The notes under the pieces were generated by a model, which was not told the DNA's origin, did no database searches, and saw nothing but the letters and a program-made list of their open reading frames with translations. From Paenibacillus gorillae (lineage in GTDB: Bacteria; Bacillota; Bacilli; Paenibacillales; Paenibacillaceae), in NCBI RefSeq assembly GCF_000513275.1, contig NZ_CBVJ010000067.1:62001-126000 (forward strand): 64,000 bases of DNA, in the 5' to 3' direction. This document shows, one piece after another, positions 47,137-56,031 of the stretch; position 1 is the stretch's first letter, and each line of letters starts with the position of its first letter. The position numbers were made by a program, and so were the translations under genes.

Positions 47137-48031
47137 ATCGAAATCCGTCAATTCCAATCCTTCAAAGCCGTTGTTGAATATAACAGCTTTACGAAAGCTG
47201 CCCAAGCGCTGCAATATTCACAGGCTTCTATCACTTCACATATTCAGCAGCTGGAGGAAGAACTCCGGCTTCCACTATTCGACCGGTTAGGTAAGCAAAT
47301 TCATCTCACCGCCGCCGGGCAGGAGCTGTATATTTATGTTAGTGAATTGCTATCCGCTTATTCTAAAATAAAAAATATTTCAGATGACGATACATCATTG
47401 AAGGGTGAGATCCGAATCGGAGCGTCCGAAACTATAACCGTGTACAAGCTCGGACCTGTTCTGTCTAAATTCAAAAAACGATATCCTCAGGTTACGATTT
47501 CTCTCATCAACGATAATTGTATACCTCTGCGCAGCAAACTCCATTCCGGAGAGCTGGACGCAGCGATAACTCTAGAGCCTATTTTAGATGATCCCCAGCT
47601 TGCTGCTGAGGTTTGCTCCGAAGAGCCTTTAATTTTTGTTGGTGAATACAATCATTCGCTGACTAGGTTAGAAGAGACTGAGGGAATGTGTATGATTTTC
47701 AGCGAGAAGAACTGCTCATTGCGGCGCTTTTTTGAAGCGTATTTAATAGAGAAGAAAATATCTGCACACAATTATTTACAATTTAACAGTATGGAAGCGA
47801 TAAAACAATGTGTGGTAAGCGGATTAGGGATCAGCTTAATGCCCCGCGTTAGTGTAGAATCCCTTTTGCGGGACCGAAAAAATGCAAGCAATCGAAACCT
47901 TCAACGAACCTCTGATGTTCTATTCGCAAATTTCGTATCATAAACACAAATGGCTGTCGAAAGCCCTGCAAACATTCATTGAGATGGTTAAAGAAGAATT
48001 GTCCAATAAATCTAATGATGAACAGAGGTGA
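47137..48031 (+). pseudogene. LysR-family regulator, frameshifted and with an ATC in the start position
   Basis: LysR-type regulator of 297 residues if repaired. The reading begins EIRQFQSFKAVVEYNSF, with helix-turn-helix SFTKAAQALQYSQASITSHI (about 17-36). GGAGG lies seven bases before an ATC codon (47137) exactly where the ATG should be. A downstream TTG at 47347 would miss the DNA-binding domain. At 47877-47882 a run of six A shifts the frame; with five A the C-terminus continues as KMQAIETFNEPLMFYSQISY to a TGA at 48029. It is either inactive or the sequence has an error. Divergent from the DJ-1 gene. Confidence 0.8.
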
Positions 48032-48037
48032 ATCCAG

Positions 48038-48340
48038 GTGGCGCTAGATTGTTACCTTAAAGACCGGACAGCAGTAGTGGTCAGTCATTTTCCAATCGAT
48101 GAGTTCTTACACCGTGGTATCTTCAGCAAAAACTTTCAACCGATGACGTTCCCTATCCTTGCTAGGCTAAAAGATTACTATAATGACCATTTCATTCAAG
48201 CGAATGAAATCCCCCTTCTGATCACTGAATTTCAGCTGCTAAAGCCTCAATTACCCGCACAACTGCAGCATCCTATAACTGAATTTATTGATTTGTTAAG
48301 TGACGATCGGATATGTGCCATGGAATGCTTTTGTGATTAA
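48038..48340 (+). CDS. Hypothetical protein, 100 residues
   Basis: Small soluble protein I do not recognise. It starts with GTG at 48038, six bases after GAGGTG, which itself contains the stop of the broken LysR gene, so the two were probably co-transcribed. It has a hydrophobic core strand TAVVVSHFPID and helical segments rich in Leu/Ile, and ends in two Cys (MECFCD). A terminator follows. Confidence 0.6.
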   Translation: MALDCYLKDRTAVVVSHFPIDEFLHRGIFSKNFQPMTFPILARLKDYYNDHFIQANEIPLLITEFQLLKPQLPAQLQHPITEFIDLLSDDRICAMECFCD

Positions 48341-48380
48341 GGAATCTATCAAAATCTGCGTAACGTTGCTATACAAAAAA

Positions 48381-48414
48381 GGTCAATCATGGTCTAAACT
48401 GACCTTGATTGACC
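48381..48414. terminator. Bidirectional terminator
   Basis: GGTCAATCA.GGTC/GACC.TGATTGACC stem flanked by AAAAAA on the left and CCCTTT on the right, between convergent genes. Confidence 0.85.
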
Positions 48415-48430
48415 CTTTCCGCATACTCAA

Positions 48431-49024
48431 TTAAGACTCCTTCATTCCGAGCAATTCTCTTCGTTCGGATATTAATGCAGCAGCATTCTCCGTTCTCTCG
48501 GGCCCTAACTGCTCGGTTAGAAACTTCACGAAATGACTGATGCCCCGATTATCCAGCGCAATCATCATCGATTTCTTGTTGTTAGCAACGATGATGATAG
48601 CTCCTCCAAAAAGTTTGCTCCGGTCAATTCGGGTAATATCAGCGAGACGGATCGTGCGCTTCCCGTAAAATTTATACATGCGAATCTCTTCCGGGTTGAA
48701 AACATATTTAGAGATCATCGTCGCAATCCACCATAAAATCATGAAAAACGCAAGAACTCCGGTAGCGAGAAAGATAATAATTTTATACTCGATTTCCTCA
48801 TCATAATAGACATATCCGTCTGCCGCGAATTCCACTTCGCCTGCTATTTCTGCAAAAAACATCATACTCACAGTTGCAAGTATGAAGAAGATGATGAACT
48901 GGAACCATTTCATCCAGCCGCCTGAAGAAAGAACCATTTCTCCGAATTGATTTGTTTTAGCTGGACTTCTCAGGTAGTTTGCCCATGTTCGATGTATAAA
49001 TTTCCGCATAAAGAAAAGTTCCAT
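48431..49024 (-). CDS. Hypothetical membrane protein with PH-like C-terminal domain
   Basis: Membrane protein of 197 residues. Two hydrophobic segments (about 42-60 and 82-105) enclose a short acidic loop (EVEFAADGYVYYDEE). The cytoplasmic C-terminal part (about 110-190) alternates short strands (IRMYKFYGKRTIRLADITRI, GGAIIIVANNKKSMMIAL) and ends in a helix, a pattern like bacterial PH domains. GGAGG precedes the ATG. It is followed on the same strand after 55 bases upstream by the DUF2167 gene, so they may be one unit. Confidence 0.65.
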   Translation of the reverse strand: MELFFMRKFIHRTWANYLRSPAKTNQFGEMVLSSGGWMKWFQFIIFFILATVSMMFFAEIAGEVEFAADGYVYYDEEIEYKIIIFLATGVLAFFMILWWIATMISKYVFNPEEIRMYKFYGKRTIRLADITRIDRSKLFGGAIIIVANNKKSMMIALDNRGISHFVKFLTEQLGPERTENAAALISERRELLGMKES

Positions 49025-49079
49025 TTCTGCCTCCGTTTATCTGTGTCTGAATGTTTTGCTCCTATCCGTGCGCGATCAT

Positions 49080-50033
49080 TTACTTCGCAACAGTTGGACC
49101 GCCATCACCATCATTAGGAGAGAACTCATCCTCAGCGGACTGCTCATTCTTCTTCGATTTGCCCCTAATAACGCGCCATAGCCATATGAACGGAAGGATA
49201 ATGATAAACCAGAATTTTTTCAGCAGCACAACCCCAACAGCCAGCAGGCCCGCTTTTTTCGCAGCGAGCAGCCCCACGCCTCCCAAGATAAGGCCAGTTA
49301 AACCGTATTCCGCCTTCTTGTCCGTAGCCGGATCAAAGTCGCTGTAGGTTTCTCCCGGTTTTACGCTGAAATTGGAGATGATCTGGCTCTCGAAAACTTT
49401 ACGGTCAGCCTCCAGATGCTCCGGATCACTAACTAGAATCGCCGAGACATAACCTTCCCGCGTCAGCATTCGAATATTGTAGTTAATAATGCTCTCGTTG
49501 TTGATATCGTGGAATAAGATGGACCAAGTAAGGCTGTGCAGCGCTTCGTTATAGGAAGGCTCCACGAACCATCTGTCTACGAACATCTTATTGTCATCGG
49601 ATACCTCTTTATTAACCTGCTCCGTCCCTTTCCGGTAGCTTTCCAGCAAAGCATCGGCATCGATCTTATCCTTCTCTTTATCCTCAATATGTCCGGAATC
49701 TGTATATTCAAAATAGGCTACCCATTGCTGATCCTCACTAGCTGGAAAAACAGAGCCTATTTCTTTCTCACTAGGAATAGCGCCATAACTGCGCACATAT
49801 TGTTTCGTGTTCTCCCCGTCCAGGAAACCATAATCTTGCTTCAATGTGAGCTGAGCAATTTGGCCGAGATCCAGCTTTTGCCCTGATCCTATGACCCATT
49901 GCAATTCAGTCTCCGATCCTGTCTCTGCCTCAGCTTCCGCCAAAGCAACAGTTGGTAAAGCAGCTATGCTTACGGCAAGCGCCAGAGTGAGCATAGCCAT
50001 TTTGAAACGATTCATTGATTTAAAGAAATACAT
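49080..50033 (-). CDS. DUF2167 family membrane-anchored protein
   Basis: Exported protein of 317 residues, function unknown. It has a signal peptide (about 1-33), an extracytoplasmic domain with LQWVIGSGQKLDLGQIAQLTL, EIGSVFPASEDQQWVAYFEY and SLTWSILFHDI motifs of the DUF2167 family, a Gly-rich hydrophobic hairpin (about 245-270) and a membrane segment (about 272-290) before a charged tail. The ATG at 50033 has AAAAGGGGA six bases upstream. Confidence 0.85.
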   Translation of the reverse strand: MYFFKSMNRFKMAMLTLALAVSIAALPTVALAEAEAETGSETELQWVIGSGQKLDLGQIAQLTLKQDYGFLDGENTKQYVRSYGAIPSEKEIGSVFPASEDQQWVAYFEYTDSGHIEDKEKDKIDADALLESYRKGTEQVNKEVSDDNKMFVDRWFVEPSYNEALHSLTWSILFHDINNESIINYNIRMLTREGYVSAILVSDPEHLEADRKVFESQIISNFSVKPGETYSDFDPATDKKAEYGLTGLILGGVGLLAAKKAGLLAVGVVLLKKFWFIIILPFIWLWRVIRGKSKKNEQSAEDEFSPNDGDGGPTVAK

Positions 50034-50416
50034 CTTAATCCCCTTTTGCTTTTTTTTGAAACGGCACACGTTCTCGATTGGAGCGAAATTCCATTTCTTC
50101 TGGTATAAACTTCTATATCGGCAGAGATTGACGTTTAGTTTATACTTTTATTCGCCCTATTAAAGTAAAATTGAACCAAAATTTATGATTACTGTAACAA
50201 TCAAGGCCGATGCCGGCTTTCAAAAAAATCAAAAGATAAATATGCAGAACTCGACTTTCGTCCAGCTATCATCTCCCCGCACTTCTAAGTTATAATTAAA
50301 CCTCAACAGAAAAAGATTATAAACGAACACAAAAAATGTAATAACTGTGTGTTGTGCTGTTGGACTATAACGTTTAGAATGAAAAAAACTTCAAGAAGAT
50401 CAAGTGAGGGCTCATA
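50034..50416. other. Divergent intergenic region
   Basis: About 383 bases between the DUF2167 and PAP2 genes. It is AT-rich, with several TATAAT-like strings (for example TTATAATTAAA near 50291), but no -35/-10 pair with correct spacing stands out. No reading frame is supported. Confidence 0.4.
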
Positions 50417-51061
50417 ATGAAATTATGGTTGAATAAATGGGTACACCTTTTAGGTATACTATCCATTCCTATTCAGGGGTTCATTTATATGGGGATTGCC
50501 CGAACTGTCGGATCGGATGTTTTTCTGGATTATTTCTGGATTGATACCAAGATTCCGTTCAATAAATGGTTCATCTTCCCTTATATAAGCTGGATGCCTG
50601 TTCTGTATCTTAGTTTTTTATATCTGGCTCTCAAAAACCGCAACATTTATTGGCGGACCTTATTGATCTATAACGTATCTGTCATGGCTTGCAACGTCGT
50701 ATTCTTTTTCTTTCCTACCTATGTGCCTCGTCCTGATCTCCTTGGTACGGATGTGGCCAGCCGGCTTGTTCATTTCATTTATCAATCTGATGCTCCCTAC
50801 AACTGTTTTCCGAGCGTACACTGCTTAACCAGTTACTTGCTGTTCATCACTTTCAAGCGTGATCTGACTCTCAAGCTGCCTATTCGAATTTTTATGTACA
50901 CCTTATTGTGGCTCATTATTGCTTCCACCGTCTTCACCAAACAGCATGCGTTAATCGATGTATTTGGCGGAATTCTGTTCGCGGAGGCAACTTACCAGCT
51001 TGTCCGTTATGTTTCTTCCCGCAATCAGCGGAGAGACAAACAGCTTACCACTAGTGTATAG
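50417..51061 (+). CDS. PAP2-superfamily phosphatase/phosphotransferase, membrane
   Basis: Membrane phosphatase of 214 residues with about six segments. Two PAP2 signature motifs are visible: NCFPSVHC (129-136, catalytic H135) and KQHALIDVFGG (175-185, H177 and D181). The usual first motif KxxxxxxRP is reduced to a region near PRPDLLG (105-110), as in the inositol-phosphotransferase-like branch. A likely substrate is a membrane lipid phosphate. GTGAGGG precedes the ATG. Confidence 0.88.
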   Translation: MKLWLNKWVHLLGILSIPIQGFIYMGIARTVGSDVFLDYFWIDTKIPFNKWFIFPYISWMPVLYLSFLYLALKNRNIYWRTLLIYNVSVMACNVVFFFFPTYVPRPDLLGTDVASRLVHFIYQSDAPYNCFPSVHCLTSYLLFITFKRDLTLKLPIRIFMYTLLWLIIASTVFTKQHALIDVFGGILFAEATYQLVRYVSSRNQRRDKQLTTSV

Positions 51062-51072
51062 CATTAAAAAAA

Positions 51073-51123
51073 AAGAGGTTATTTCTTCGGCAGCCTTACT
51101 GGCTATCGTTGGAATAACCTCTT
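51073..51123. terminator. Bidirectional terminator (first of a near-identical pair)
   Basis: AAGAGGTTATT/AATAACCTCTT stem with an inner GGCAGCC/GGCT stem. On the minus strand it is followed by nine T residues, which fits ending transcription of the leftward gene at 51166. A near copy lies at 52322-52377. Confidence 0.9.
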
Positions 51124-51165
51124 ATTCTTTTAATTTCAATGGTGTACCGCCAGTCATTGATTTTT

Positions 51166-51537
51166 TTAACGTCTTGCTAATGTCAAATGCCAGCTGTCTG
51201 AGCGGCTTAAACTTCTAGAATTACGTGCAGTATTTATTGCACTGACTAATAAAAAGATACGAACCTCATCCCCTGTATTGTTATTAAACAATATTTTATT
51301 GGGTCTTAAATCGCCTGCACCGCCTCTTGCAATAAAAGTACCAGGTGAAGGCTGGGCTTCCACTTTTATCGCGAAGGCATCATTATTGAACAAGAAATTA
51401 ATGTCTCGCAAAATTAATTTTTGGCCCTTTTTTACATCCAGCACAATCTGTTGCAGAAGAATAGTTTTCCGTCCGCCTACATTGATATTTGTGAGCCTGC
51501 CGCCGACAATTCCGTTTAATTGAAACAAATAAATCAC
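51166..51537 (-). CDS. Hypothetical protein, 123 residues
   Basis: Small protein I do not recognise. Gly/Asn/Ile-rich beta-type sequence (IVGGRLTNINVGGRKTILLQ, IKVEAQPSPGTFIARGG) without signal peptide. It would start with GTG at 51537 with GGGG close upstream, a weak site. Support comes from the strong minus-strand terminator directly downstream. Could be a spore-surface or phage-like protein, but there is no specific evidence. Confidence 0.5.
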   Translation of the reverse strand: MIYLFQLNGIVGGRLTNINVGGRKTILLQQIVLDVKKGQKLILRDINFLFNNDAFAIKVEAQPSPGTFIARGGAGDLRPNKILFNNNTGDEVRIFLLVSAINTARNSRSLSRSDSWHLTLARR

Positions 51538-51695
51538 CCCGAGAATTTAATACAATAAGATATGAGAACCTCAAATCTTTGGATTGGGTCAAGCCGGTAA
51601 ATAGTTGCTAGAATAGAGATTGCTGAGATATCGCTCGGGGTTAAGTGAAATATGATAATCTATAAGCACACATTAGATCATGAGGAGTTTTAATC

Positions 51696-52319
51696 ATGGG
51701 GAAAGTTAGTGCTGTTATACAAAATCCATATTTTGAGCAACCCTCTTGGATTACAAAAGTTGAATACAAGGAAACTGCGTATCTGTCCAGATTTTCTACG
51801 CCGGAAGATGCCACCTTATTTCTGACGTTGCTCTGCGGGTATAACAACATAGATGTGGATAGAGAGCCTGCTGAGGTATTAAATGAACTCATTACCTTTG
51901 ATGAAGTTGTAATAAGTGGCGGAATAGCCTTTGAGGATAAAAGTAAAGTAATACTTCCGGGTTGCTGTTGTGGGCTTGAGAGTTGGAGAGAAGTGCTTGA
52001 AGCGGTCCTAAGCAAAAAGAATGTATGGCTTGGTCATGACCCATACCCCACTTTGGAATTTGTAAATAATTCGGTCAGAGTTTGGTCTGACGATTATTCT
52101 GGTACATATAGAAAAGATTTGCCGGAGCAAGACTTACAGAAAATGTTTTATATTGAATACGACCGGAATGACTTAATTAATAAGCTGCAAGCCATCGAAA
52201 CAGATTTACTGGAGTTCTATAAGCATTTCTTAGAAAAGATTATGTGTATGGCTGATGATAACCTTAAAGAAATTCTACTTCTGAAATTTTGCCAGTGGTT
52301 CAATTTGAATTTAAGTTAG
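51696..52319 (+). CDS. Hypothetical protein, 207 residues
   Basis: Soluble protein without recognised domain. GAGGAG lies nine bases before the ATG. Features: CCC cluster GCCCGLESWREVLEAV (about 88-105), acidic and aromatic composition, and helical C-terminal third. The size, acidity and lone position resemble immunity or SUKH-like proteins, but no motif confirms this. A terminator follows two bases after the stop. Confidence 0.65.
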   Translation: MGKVSAVIQNPYFEQPSWITKVEYKETAYLSRFSTPEDATLFLTLLCGYNNIDVDREPAEVLNELITFDEVVISGGIAFEDKSKVILPGCCCGLESWREVLEAVLSKKNVWLGHDPYPTLEFVNNSVRVWSDDYSGTYRKDLPEQDLQKMFYIEYDRNDLINKLQAIETDLLEFYKHFLEKIMCMADDNLKEILLLKFCQWFNLNLS

Positions 52320-52321
52320 TT

Positions 52322-52377
52322 AAAAAGAGGTTATTTCTCCGGCAGCCTAACGGGCTTCCATTGAAATAACCTCTTTT
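52322..52377. terminator. Bidirectional terminator (second of a near-identical pair)
   Basis: AAAAGAGGTTATTTC/GAAATAACCTCTTTT 15 bp stem with an inner GGCAGCC.../GGGCTTCC part, between convergent genes. Confidence 0.93.
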
Positions 52378-52383
52378 CTAAGT

Positions 52384-52809
52384 TCATTTAATTTCAATAT
52401 TGTTATCCATGAAAGGCTTCAGTACTTCTTCCTCGCACATGCTGATATAGATAACGGATCTGAGATTTACCAGGTTTTCAAATCCGGCTACCTGCCGAAT
52501 ATCAAAAACATCATCTTCTCCGTCCCAATCAGGCTGAATGATATGGTAAATTTCATTCCCACCATCAAAGCAAAGCTCAGTTATTTTGTCCAAATCCCCT
52601 TGTTCAAGCTGCAGCTTAGAGAAAAACTCTAAAAGTTCTGCAATGGGTCCAGAGTCTTCTGTATACCATTCATATTTATCCGTATGATCCAATTTTAGCT
52701 TTTCAAGTTCCTGTTCAAATGCCGGATTTTGATCAAGCAAAGCTTCAATTACTGTTAATTTAAAATTAAAGTCTTGAAACATCCCGGTGTGATCCGTATA
52801 GGTAATCAT
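52384..52809 (-). CDS. DUF6892-like hypothetical protein
   Basis: Acidic soluble protein of 141 residues: a helical N-terminal half (FKLTVIEALLDQNPAFEQEL) and a beta-rich C-terminal half (HIIQPDWDGEDDVFDIRQVAG, NLRSVIYISM) resembling the DUF6892 family. The ATG at 52809 follows GAGGGAG at six bases. Function unknown; such proteins are often found near polymorphic toxin or immunity genes, which I cannot confirm here. Confidence 0.7.
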   Translation of the reverse strand: MITYTDHTGMFQDFNFKLTVIEALLDQNPAFEQELEKLKLDHTDKYEWYTEDSGPIAELLEFFSKLQLEQGDLDKITELCFDGGNEIYHIIQPDWDGEDDVFDIRQVAGFENLVNLRSVIYISMCEEEVLKPFMDNNIEIK

Positions 52810-52922
52810 GGTATCTCCCTCATTTCGTAAAAATAACAGACTTTCCACCATGACTCCAATATAGTTCACCGAAGACTGTTTAGCTACTTATTAGAAGATT
52901 TATATATTATGATGAAATCATT

Positions 52923-53735
52923 TTATAAGGCAATAAATGGCTTAATGCTTTCTTTCAACGGCGTAACAGGCCCCCCAATTAACCGTTCCAAATCGGTCGA
53001 GGTAGAAGACGTGTTTATTTTGCGCAGAAAACCAAAGATCCAGTTTTGAATCCCAGCATCCTCTTGCAGAACTACGGACTTGCCAGACAGATCAGATAGA
53101 GCTGCTGCTAGATCATCGAAGGTCCATGGACGGGATGCCGTCAGCTCATATATCTTATTCCGATGATCCCCTTCTGACAAAACGGCTGCTATGCCTCTAG
53201 CCAAATCATCGCGCGTCACTGTATTAAAACTCCAGTCGCCGGGGGCAATACGCAGTTCACCTGCAGCGATCGCAGCATCCAATCCTAGCACACCGACAAA
53301 ATCGGTATATAACGAGTTTCGCAGAAAAGTATACGGCATTCCGGCCGTAAGAATGGCATGCTCCGTTGCCATGTACAAATGTGAGGTTGAAATCGAATCT
53401 TGTTCCAGAAAAGCAAAGCTTGTAAACAGCAATTGCTCCACTTTCGATTTTTTCGCCGCTTCAATGACATGGGCATGCTGGCGCAGCCGAATCGTGTCAT
53501 CCTGATTAGAGCTCGCAATGAATAACAGCTTGGAAGCACCAGCAAATGCCTGCTCAAGCGTGTCCGGTTTATCGTAATCGCATAGACGCACTTCAATTCC
53601 ATACTCATGAAAATGTTTGCCTTTCTCTAAGTCGCGAACGCAGGCCACAATCTGATCAGCCGCAACCTTCTGAAGGAGCCGCTCTATGATCAAGCTTCCT
53701 AATTTGCCATTGGCACCTGTAATGACGATCGACAT
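52923..53735 (-). CDS. NmrA-like NAD(P)-binding oxidoreductase (QorB/YtfG type)
   Basis: Rossmann-fold protein of 270 residues. The dinucleotide motif is TGANGKLGSLI (5-15), followed by ACVRDLEKG (NADP-binding region), LLFIASSNQDD and TSHLYMATEHAI. It resembles NAD(P)H:quinone oxidoreductases of the QorB type; an active Tyr-x-x-x-Lys is absent, as in this atypical SDR group. ATG at 53735 has AAGGG nine bases upstream. A MarR-type operator lies 28 bases before the start, so it is probably induced when the adjacent MarR protein is released, for example by electrophiles or quinones. Confidence 0.87.
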   Translation of the reverse strand: MSIVITGANGKLGSLIIERLLQKVAADQIVACVRDLEKGKHFHEYGIEVRLCDYDKPDTLEQAFAGASKLLFIASSNQDDTIRLRQHAHVIEAAKKSKVEQLLFTSFAFLEQDSISTSHLYMATEHAILTAGMPYTFLRNSLYTDFVGVLGLDAAIAAGELRIAPGDWSFNTVTRDDLARGIAAVLSEGDHRNKIYELTASRPWTFDDLAAALSDLSGKSVVLQEDAGIQNWIFGFLRKINTSSTSTDLERLIGGPVTPLKESIKPFIAL

Positions 53736-53762
53736 TGCTTTCATCCCTTCTGGCATCATTTT

Positions 53763-53778
53763 AGTTAAGCACTTAACT
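53763..53778. promoter_or_regulatory. MarR operator, copy 1
   Basis: AGTTAAGCACTTAACT, a 16-base near-perfect palindrome 28 bases before the oxidoreductase start. An identical copy precedes the MarR gene. Confidence 0.85.
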
Positions 53779-53797
53779 AAATGCCGAAAAAAATATT

Positions 53798-54244
53798 TTA
53801 ATTTCTCTGTAATTTTTGCAACAAAACAAGAAGCTGTTTCAATTCATCTTCTTCCAGCGCATTCATTTTCTCAGCAATCCGTTGACGATTCTCAGGCAGG
53901 TTCTTCAATAAGAGGCTCTGGCCTTCACTTGTTATTGAAATAACCGTTTTTCTGCCGTCCTGAGGATGACTCGTTCGGCGAATTAATCCGTCATTTTCTA
54001 ATGGGACAAGCAGTAGCGTAATATTCGGCTTCGTAACTCCGATTCGCTTAGCGAGCATGGAAGGCAATATCGTGCCGCCCTCTTTCATAATTTCAACTAA
54101 TAACCGAATTCGGGCGCCATTCAAGCCCCTCGACTTCCAATATTTCTCCGACACCTCGACCAAGTTCGCCGTCGCTTCAACCAAAGAGAAAAAAACGAGT
54201 GAATGCAGCGGCATTTCCTGAACGTACTCTTGCAGATTCTTCAA
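53798..54244 (-). CDS. MarR-family transcriptional regulator
   Basis: Winged-helix regulator of 148 residues. Helix-turn-helix LAKRIGVTKPNITLLLVPLE (about 62-81) and wing HPQDGRKTVISIT (about 92-104). It starts with TTG at 54244, seven bases after GGTGG. It lies upstream of the oxidoreductase gene on the same strand with a 62-base gap that holds an operator; a second identical operator precedes its own gene, so autorepression plus repression of the oxidoreductase is likely. Confidence 0.92.
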   Translation of the reverse strand: MKNLQEYVQEMPLHSLVFFSLVEATANLVEVSEKYWKSRGLNGARIRLLVEIMKEGGTILPSMLAKRIGVTKPNITLLLVPLENDGLIRRTSHPQDGRKTVISITSEGQSLLLKNLPENRQRIAEKMNALEEDELKQLLVLLQKLQRN

Positions 54245-54263
54245 CTTGTCACCACCGTTAAAT

Positions 54264-54279
54264 AGTTAAGCACTTAACT
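54264..54279. promoter_or_regulatory. MarR operator, copy 2
   Basis: AGTTAAGCACTTAACT, identical to the site at 53763-53778, 20 bases before the MarR start codon. Confidence 0.85.
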
Positions 54280-54333
54280 TATTTTAAGATACTACATCCG
54301 CAACGCATCTGTCAATTCCGTACAAGGAGATGT

Positions 54334-55251
54334 TTACAAAGCAGCCTTGGCTGCAAGCTTCCAGCGGCAGATGATTATGAAGGAATCGCCTTGCAGCTCG
54401 GCCGTCAACGTGCCTCCCATGTTGTGCATCAGGCTTTTGGCAATGGAGAGTCCAAGCCCTGAGGTTTGGGCGGACCTTGCACGATCTGCCGTGTAGAACC
54501 GGTCAAACAAGAGGCTGACATCACTTCCGGCCAATTCCTTTGCTTCGTTGATTATCGTCAGATCTGCAGTCTCCCGCTGCTGTTCGAAACGAATTTCTAC
54601 CTGTCCAGACGTATACTTCACTGTGTTATTAAGCAAATTCTCAACGACTCTTCGTACAGCAGCCTCATCGGCGTACACGCTCACATTTTCCTCTGGCAGC
54701 ACAATGTCAGGCGTAATGCCTCGTTCGTTGAACGCATCATAAAATTCGACCAGAATACCAGAGATCAGATCAGTTAACCCAAGCTTTTCAGCTTTAAGGG
54801 GATAATCCAGTGATTCGATCACGGACAGCTCAAAGTAATCGTTCAATAATGCCTGCAAGCGTTTGGTTCGATTTTTGACAGTAGTGATATATTCAAACTT
54901 CTCTTCAGGCGTTATACGCTCGCCCTCCAACAATTGAATATATCCGATAATCGAAGTCAATGGAGTACGGATATCATGAGAAATATTTGCCGCTGCCTTC
55001 CGAGATTCATACTGGACTCGTTGTTTGCGGGCTTCTGCTTCGACGATTAGTTGAGACTGGCGATTAATTTGTCCGGCAAGCGCTTCAAGCTTACTATCAA
55101 ATAGAGCCACATCGATTTTTTTACCGGTTCGCCCTTCATTATAGCTTCGCAATTGCTGGGTCATCCGTCCTAATTCCCGCCTTAACATCAGCAGACGGAC
55201 AAGCAGGAGAGCTGCTGCCGTCATCGATAAAATCGTTAGAATAAGCAGCAT
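54334..55251 (-). CDS. Sensor histidine kinase with one membrane segment
   Basis: Kinase of 305 residues with a single N-terminal hydrophobic segment (1-22) and no extracellular domain, so it may sense through its membrane region or the ABC transporter, as BceS-like kinases do. HisKA motif NISHDIRTPLTS (H92), N-box RRVVENLLNNTVKYT, G boxes DRFYTADRARSAQTSGLGLSI. It is the last gene of the operon response regulator, ATPase, permease, kinase. Confidence 0.92.
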   Translation of the reverse strand: MLLILTILSMTAAALLLVRLLMLRRELGRMTQQLRSYNEGRTGKKIDVALFDSKLEALAGQINRQSQLIVEAEARKQRVQYESRKAAANISHDIRTPLTSIIGYIQLLEGERITPEEKFEYITTVKNRTKRLQALLNDYFELSVIESLDYPLKAEKLGLTDLISGILVEFYDAFNERGITPDIVLPEENVSVYADEAAVRRVVENLLNNTVKYTSGQVEIRFEQQRETADLTIINEAKELAGSDVSLLFDRFYTADRARSAQTSGLGLSIAKSLMHNMGGTLTAELQGDSFIIICRWKLAAKAAL

Positions 55252-55269
55252 CCTCTCCCCTCCCCTTAA

Positions 55270-56031
55270 TTACTTAATATCTTTCCTGCGGAATATGAAA
55301 ATACCGAGAATAGCGGTTAAAGCAATAGTCAGCAAAGGCACGAGCAGGAGCGCCGGCAAATCACCGCTATGAATATGAGGTTTGGCGACTTCTCCCACTA
55401 ATTTGAAGATCGAATAATCGTACAATGTACCAATGAATTCGACCTTCGAACCTAGTCCGGCAAGAACGCTATCAATCAACAGAAAGAAAATCATTAAAAA
55501 TCCGATCGTTTTGCCGCTGTCTGTCAGAACTACAGTGAACAACGCCCCAATGGATGCATAGGCCGCCGTATATAATAGCGTCAGTCCGAGCACCCGGGGA
55601 ATGAAAAACAGCGTATTTCCCTCTGGAAAATGACCAAAGCCTGAAAGCAGCGTCACTTCCAGCGTACTCACGATTGGAAAAACGAGAGAAATCAGCATCG
55701 CACCGATTGCGAATACGGTCAGTTTGGCCGCATACAACTGCCCCCTCGTATTACCCGATGAAGCGATCGTTTTCATAATTCCGGTAGAATATTCGTTAGA
55801 AATAAAGAATCCGGCAAGAAATGCAACACCAACCTTCATAACATAAGCATTACTTGTGATGAAGGTAATCAGAAATCCGGCGCCCGTAAATTGAGGTTCT
55901 CCGCTGGATCGATGGTCAAAATAGTATAACAGAGGGTAAGCCAGTGAAAGTACGGCAAGGGCAATAAGCAGCGTCCAGAACGATCTGTTCTTATGGAGTT
56001 TGAATAACTCTACTCTAATCAGATTATACAT
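55270..56031 (-). CDS. ABC-2 type permease
   Basis: Membrane protein of 253 residues with six predicted segments. MYNLIRVELFKLHKNRSFW is the typical amphipathic start of this family. The ATG at 56031 overlaps the ATPase stop by eight bases, so translation is coupled. The upstream open frame to 56247 is out-of-frame ATPase sequence and not part of this protein. With the ATPase it likely exports or resists a peptide antibiotic or lipid. Confidence 0.9.
   Translation of the reverse strand: MYNLIRVELFKLHKNRSFWTLLIALAVLSLAYPLLYYFDHRSSGEPQFTGAGFLITFITSNAYVMKVGVAFLAGFFISNEYSTGIMKTIASSGNTRGQLYAAKLTVFAIGAMLISLVFPIVSTLEVTLLSGFGHFPEGNTLFFIPRVLGLTLLYTAAYASIGALFTVVLTDSGKTIGFLMIFFLLIDSVLAGLGSKVEFIGTLYDYSIFKLVGEVAKPHIHSGDLPALLLVPLLTIALTAILGIFIFRRKDIK

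Noticed and set aside
47877-47883. Programmed frameshift in the LysR gene
   Set aside because: The heptamer A AAA AAT favours a -1 shift, whereas the downstream frame needs +1; an extra base is the simpler explanation.
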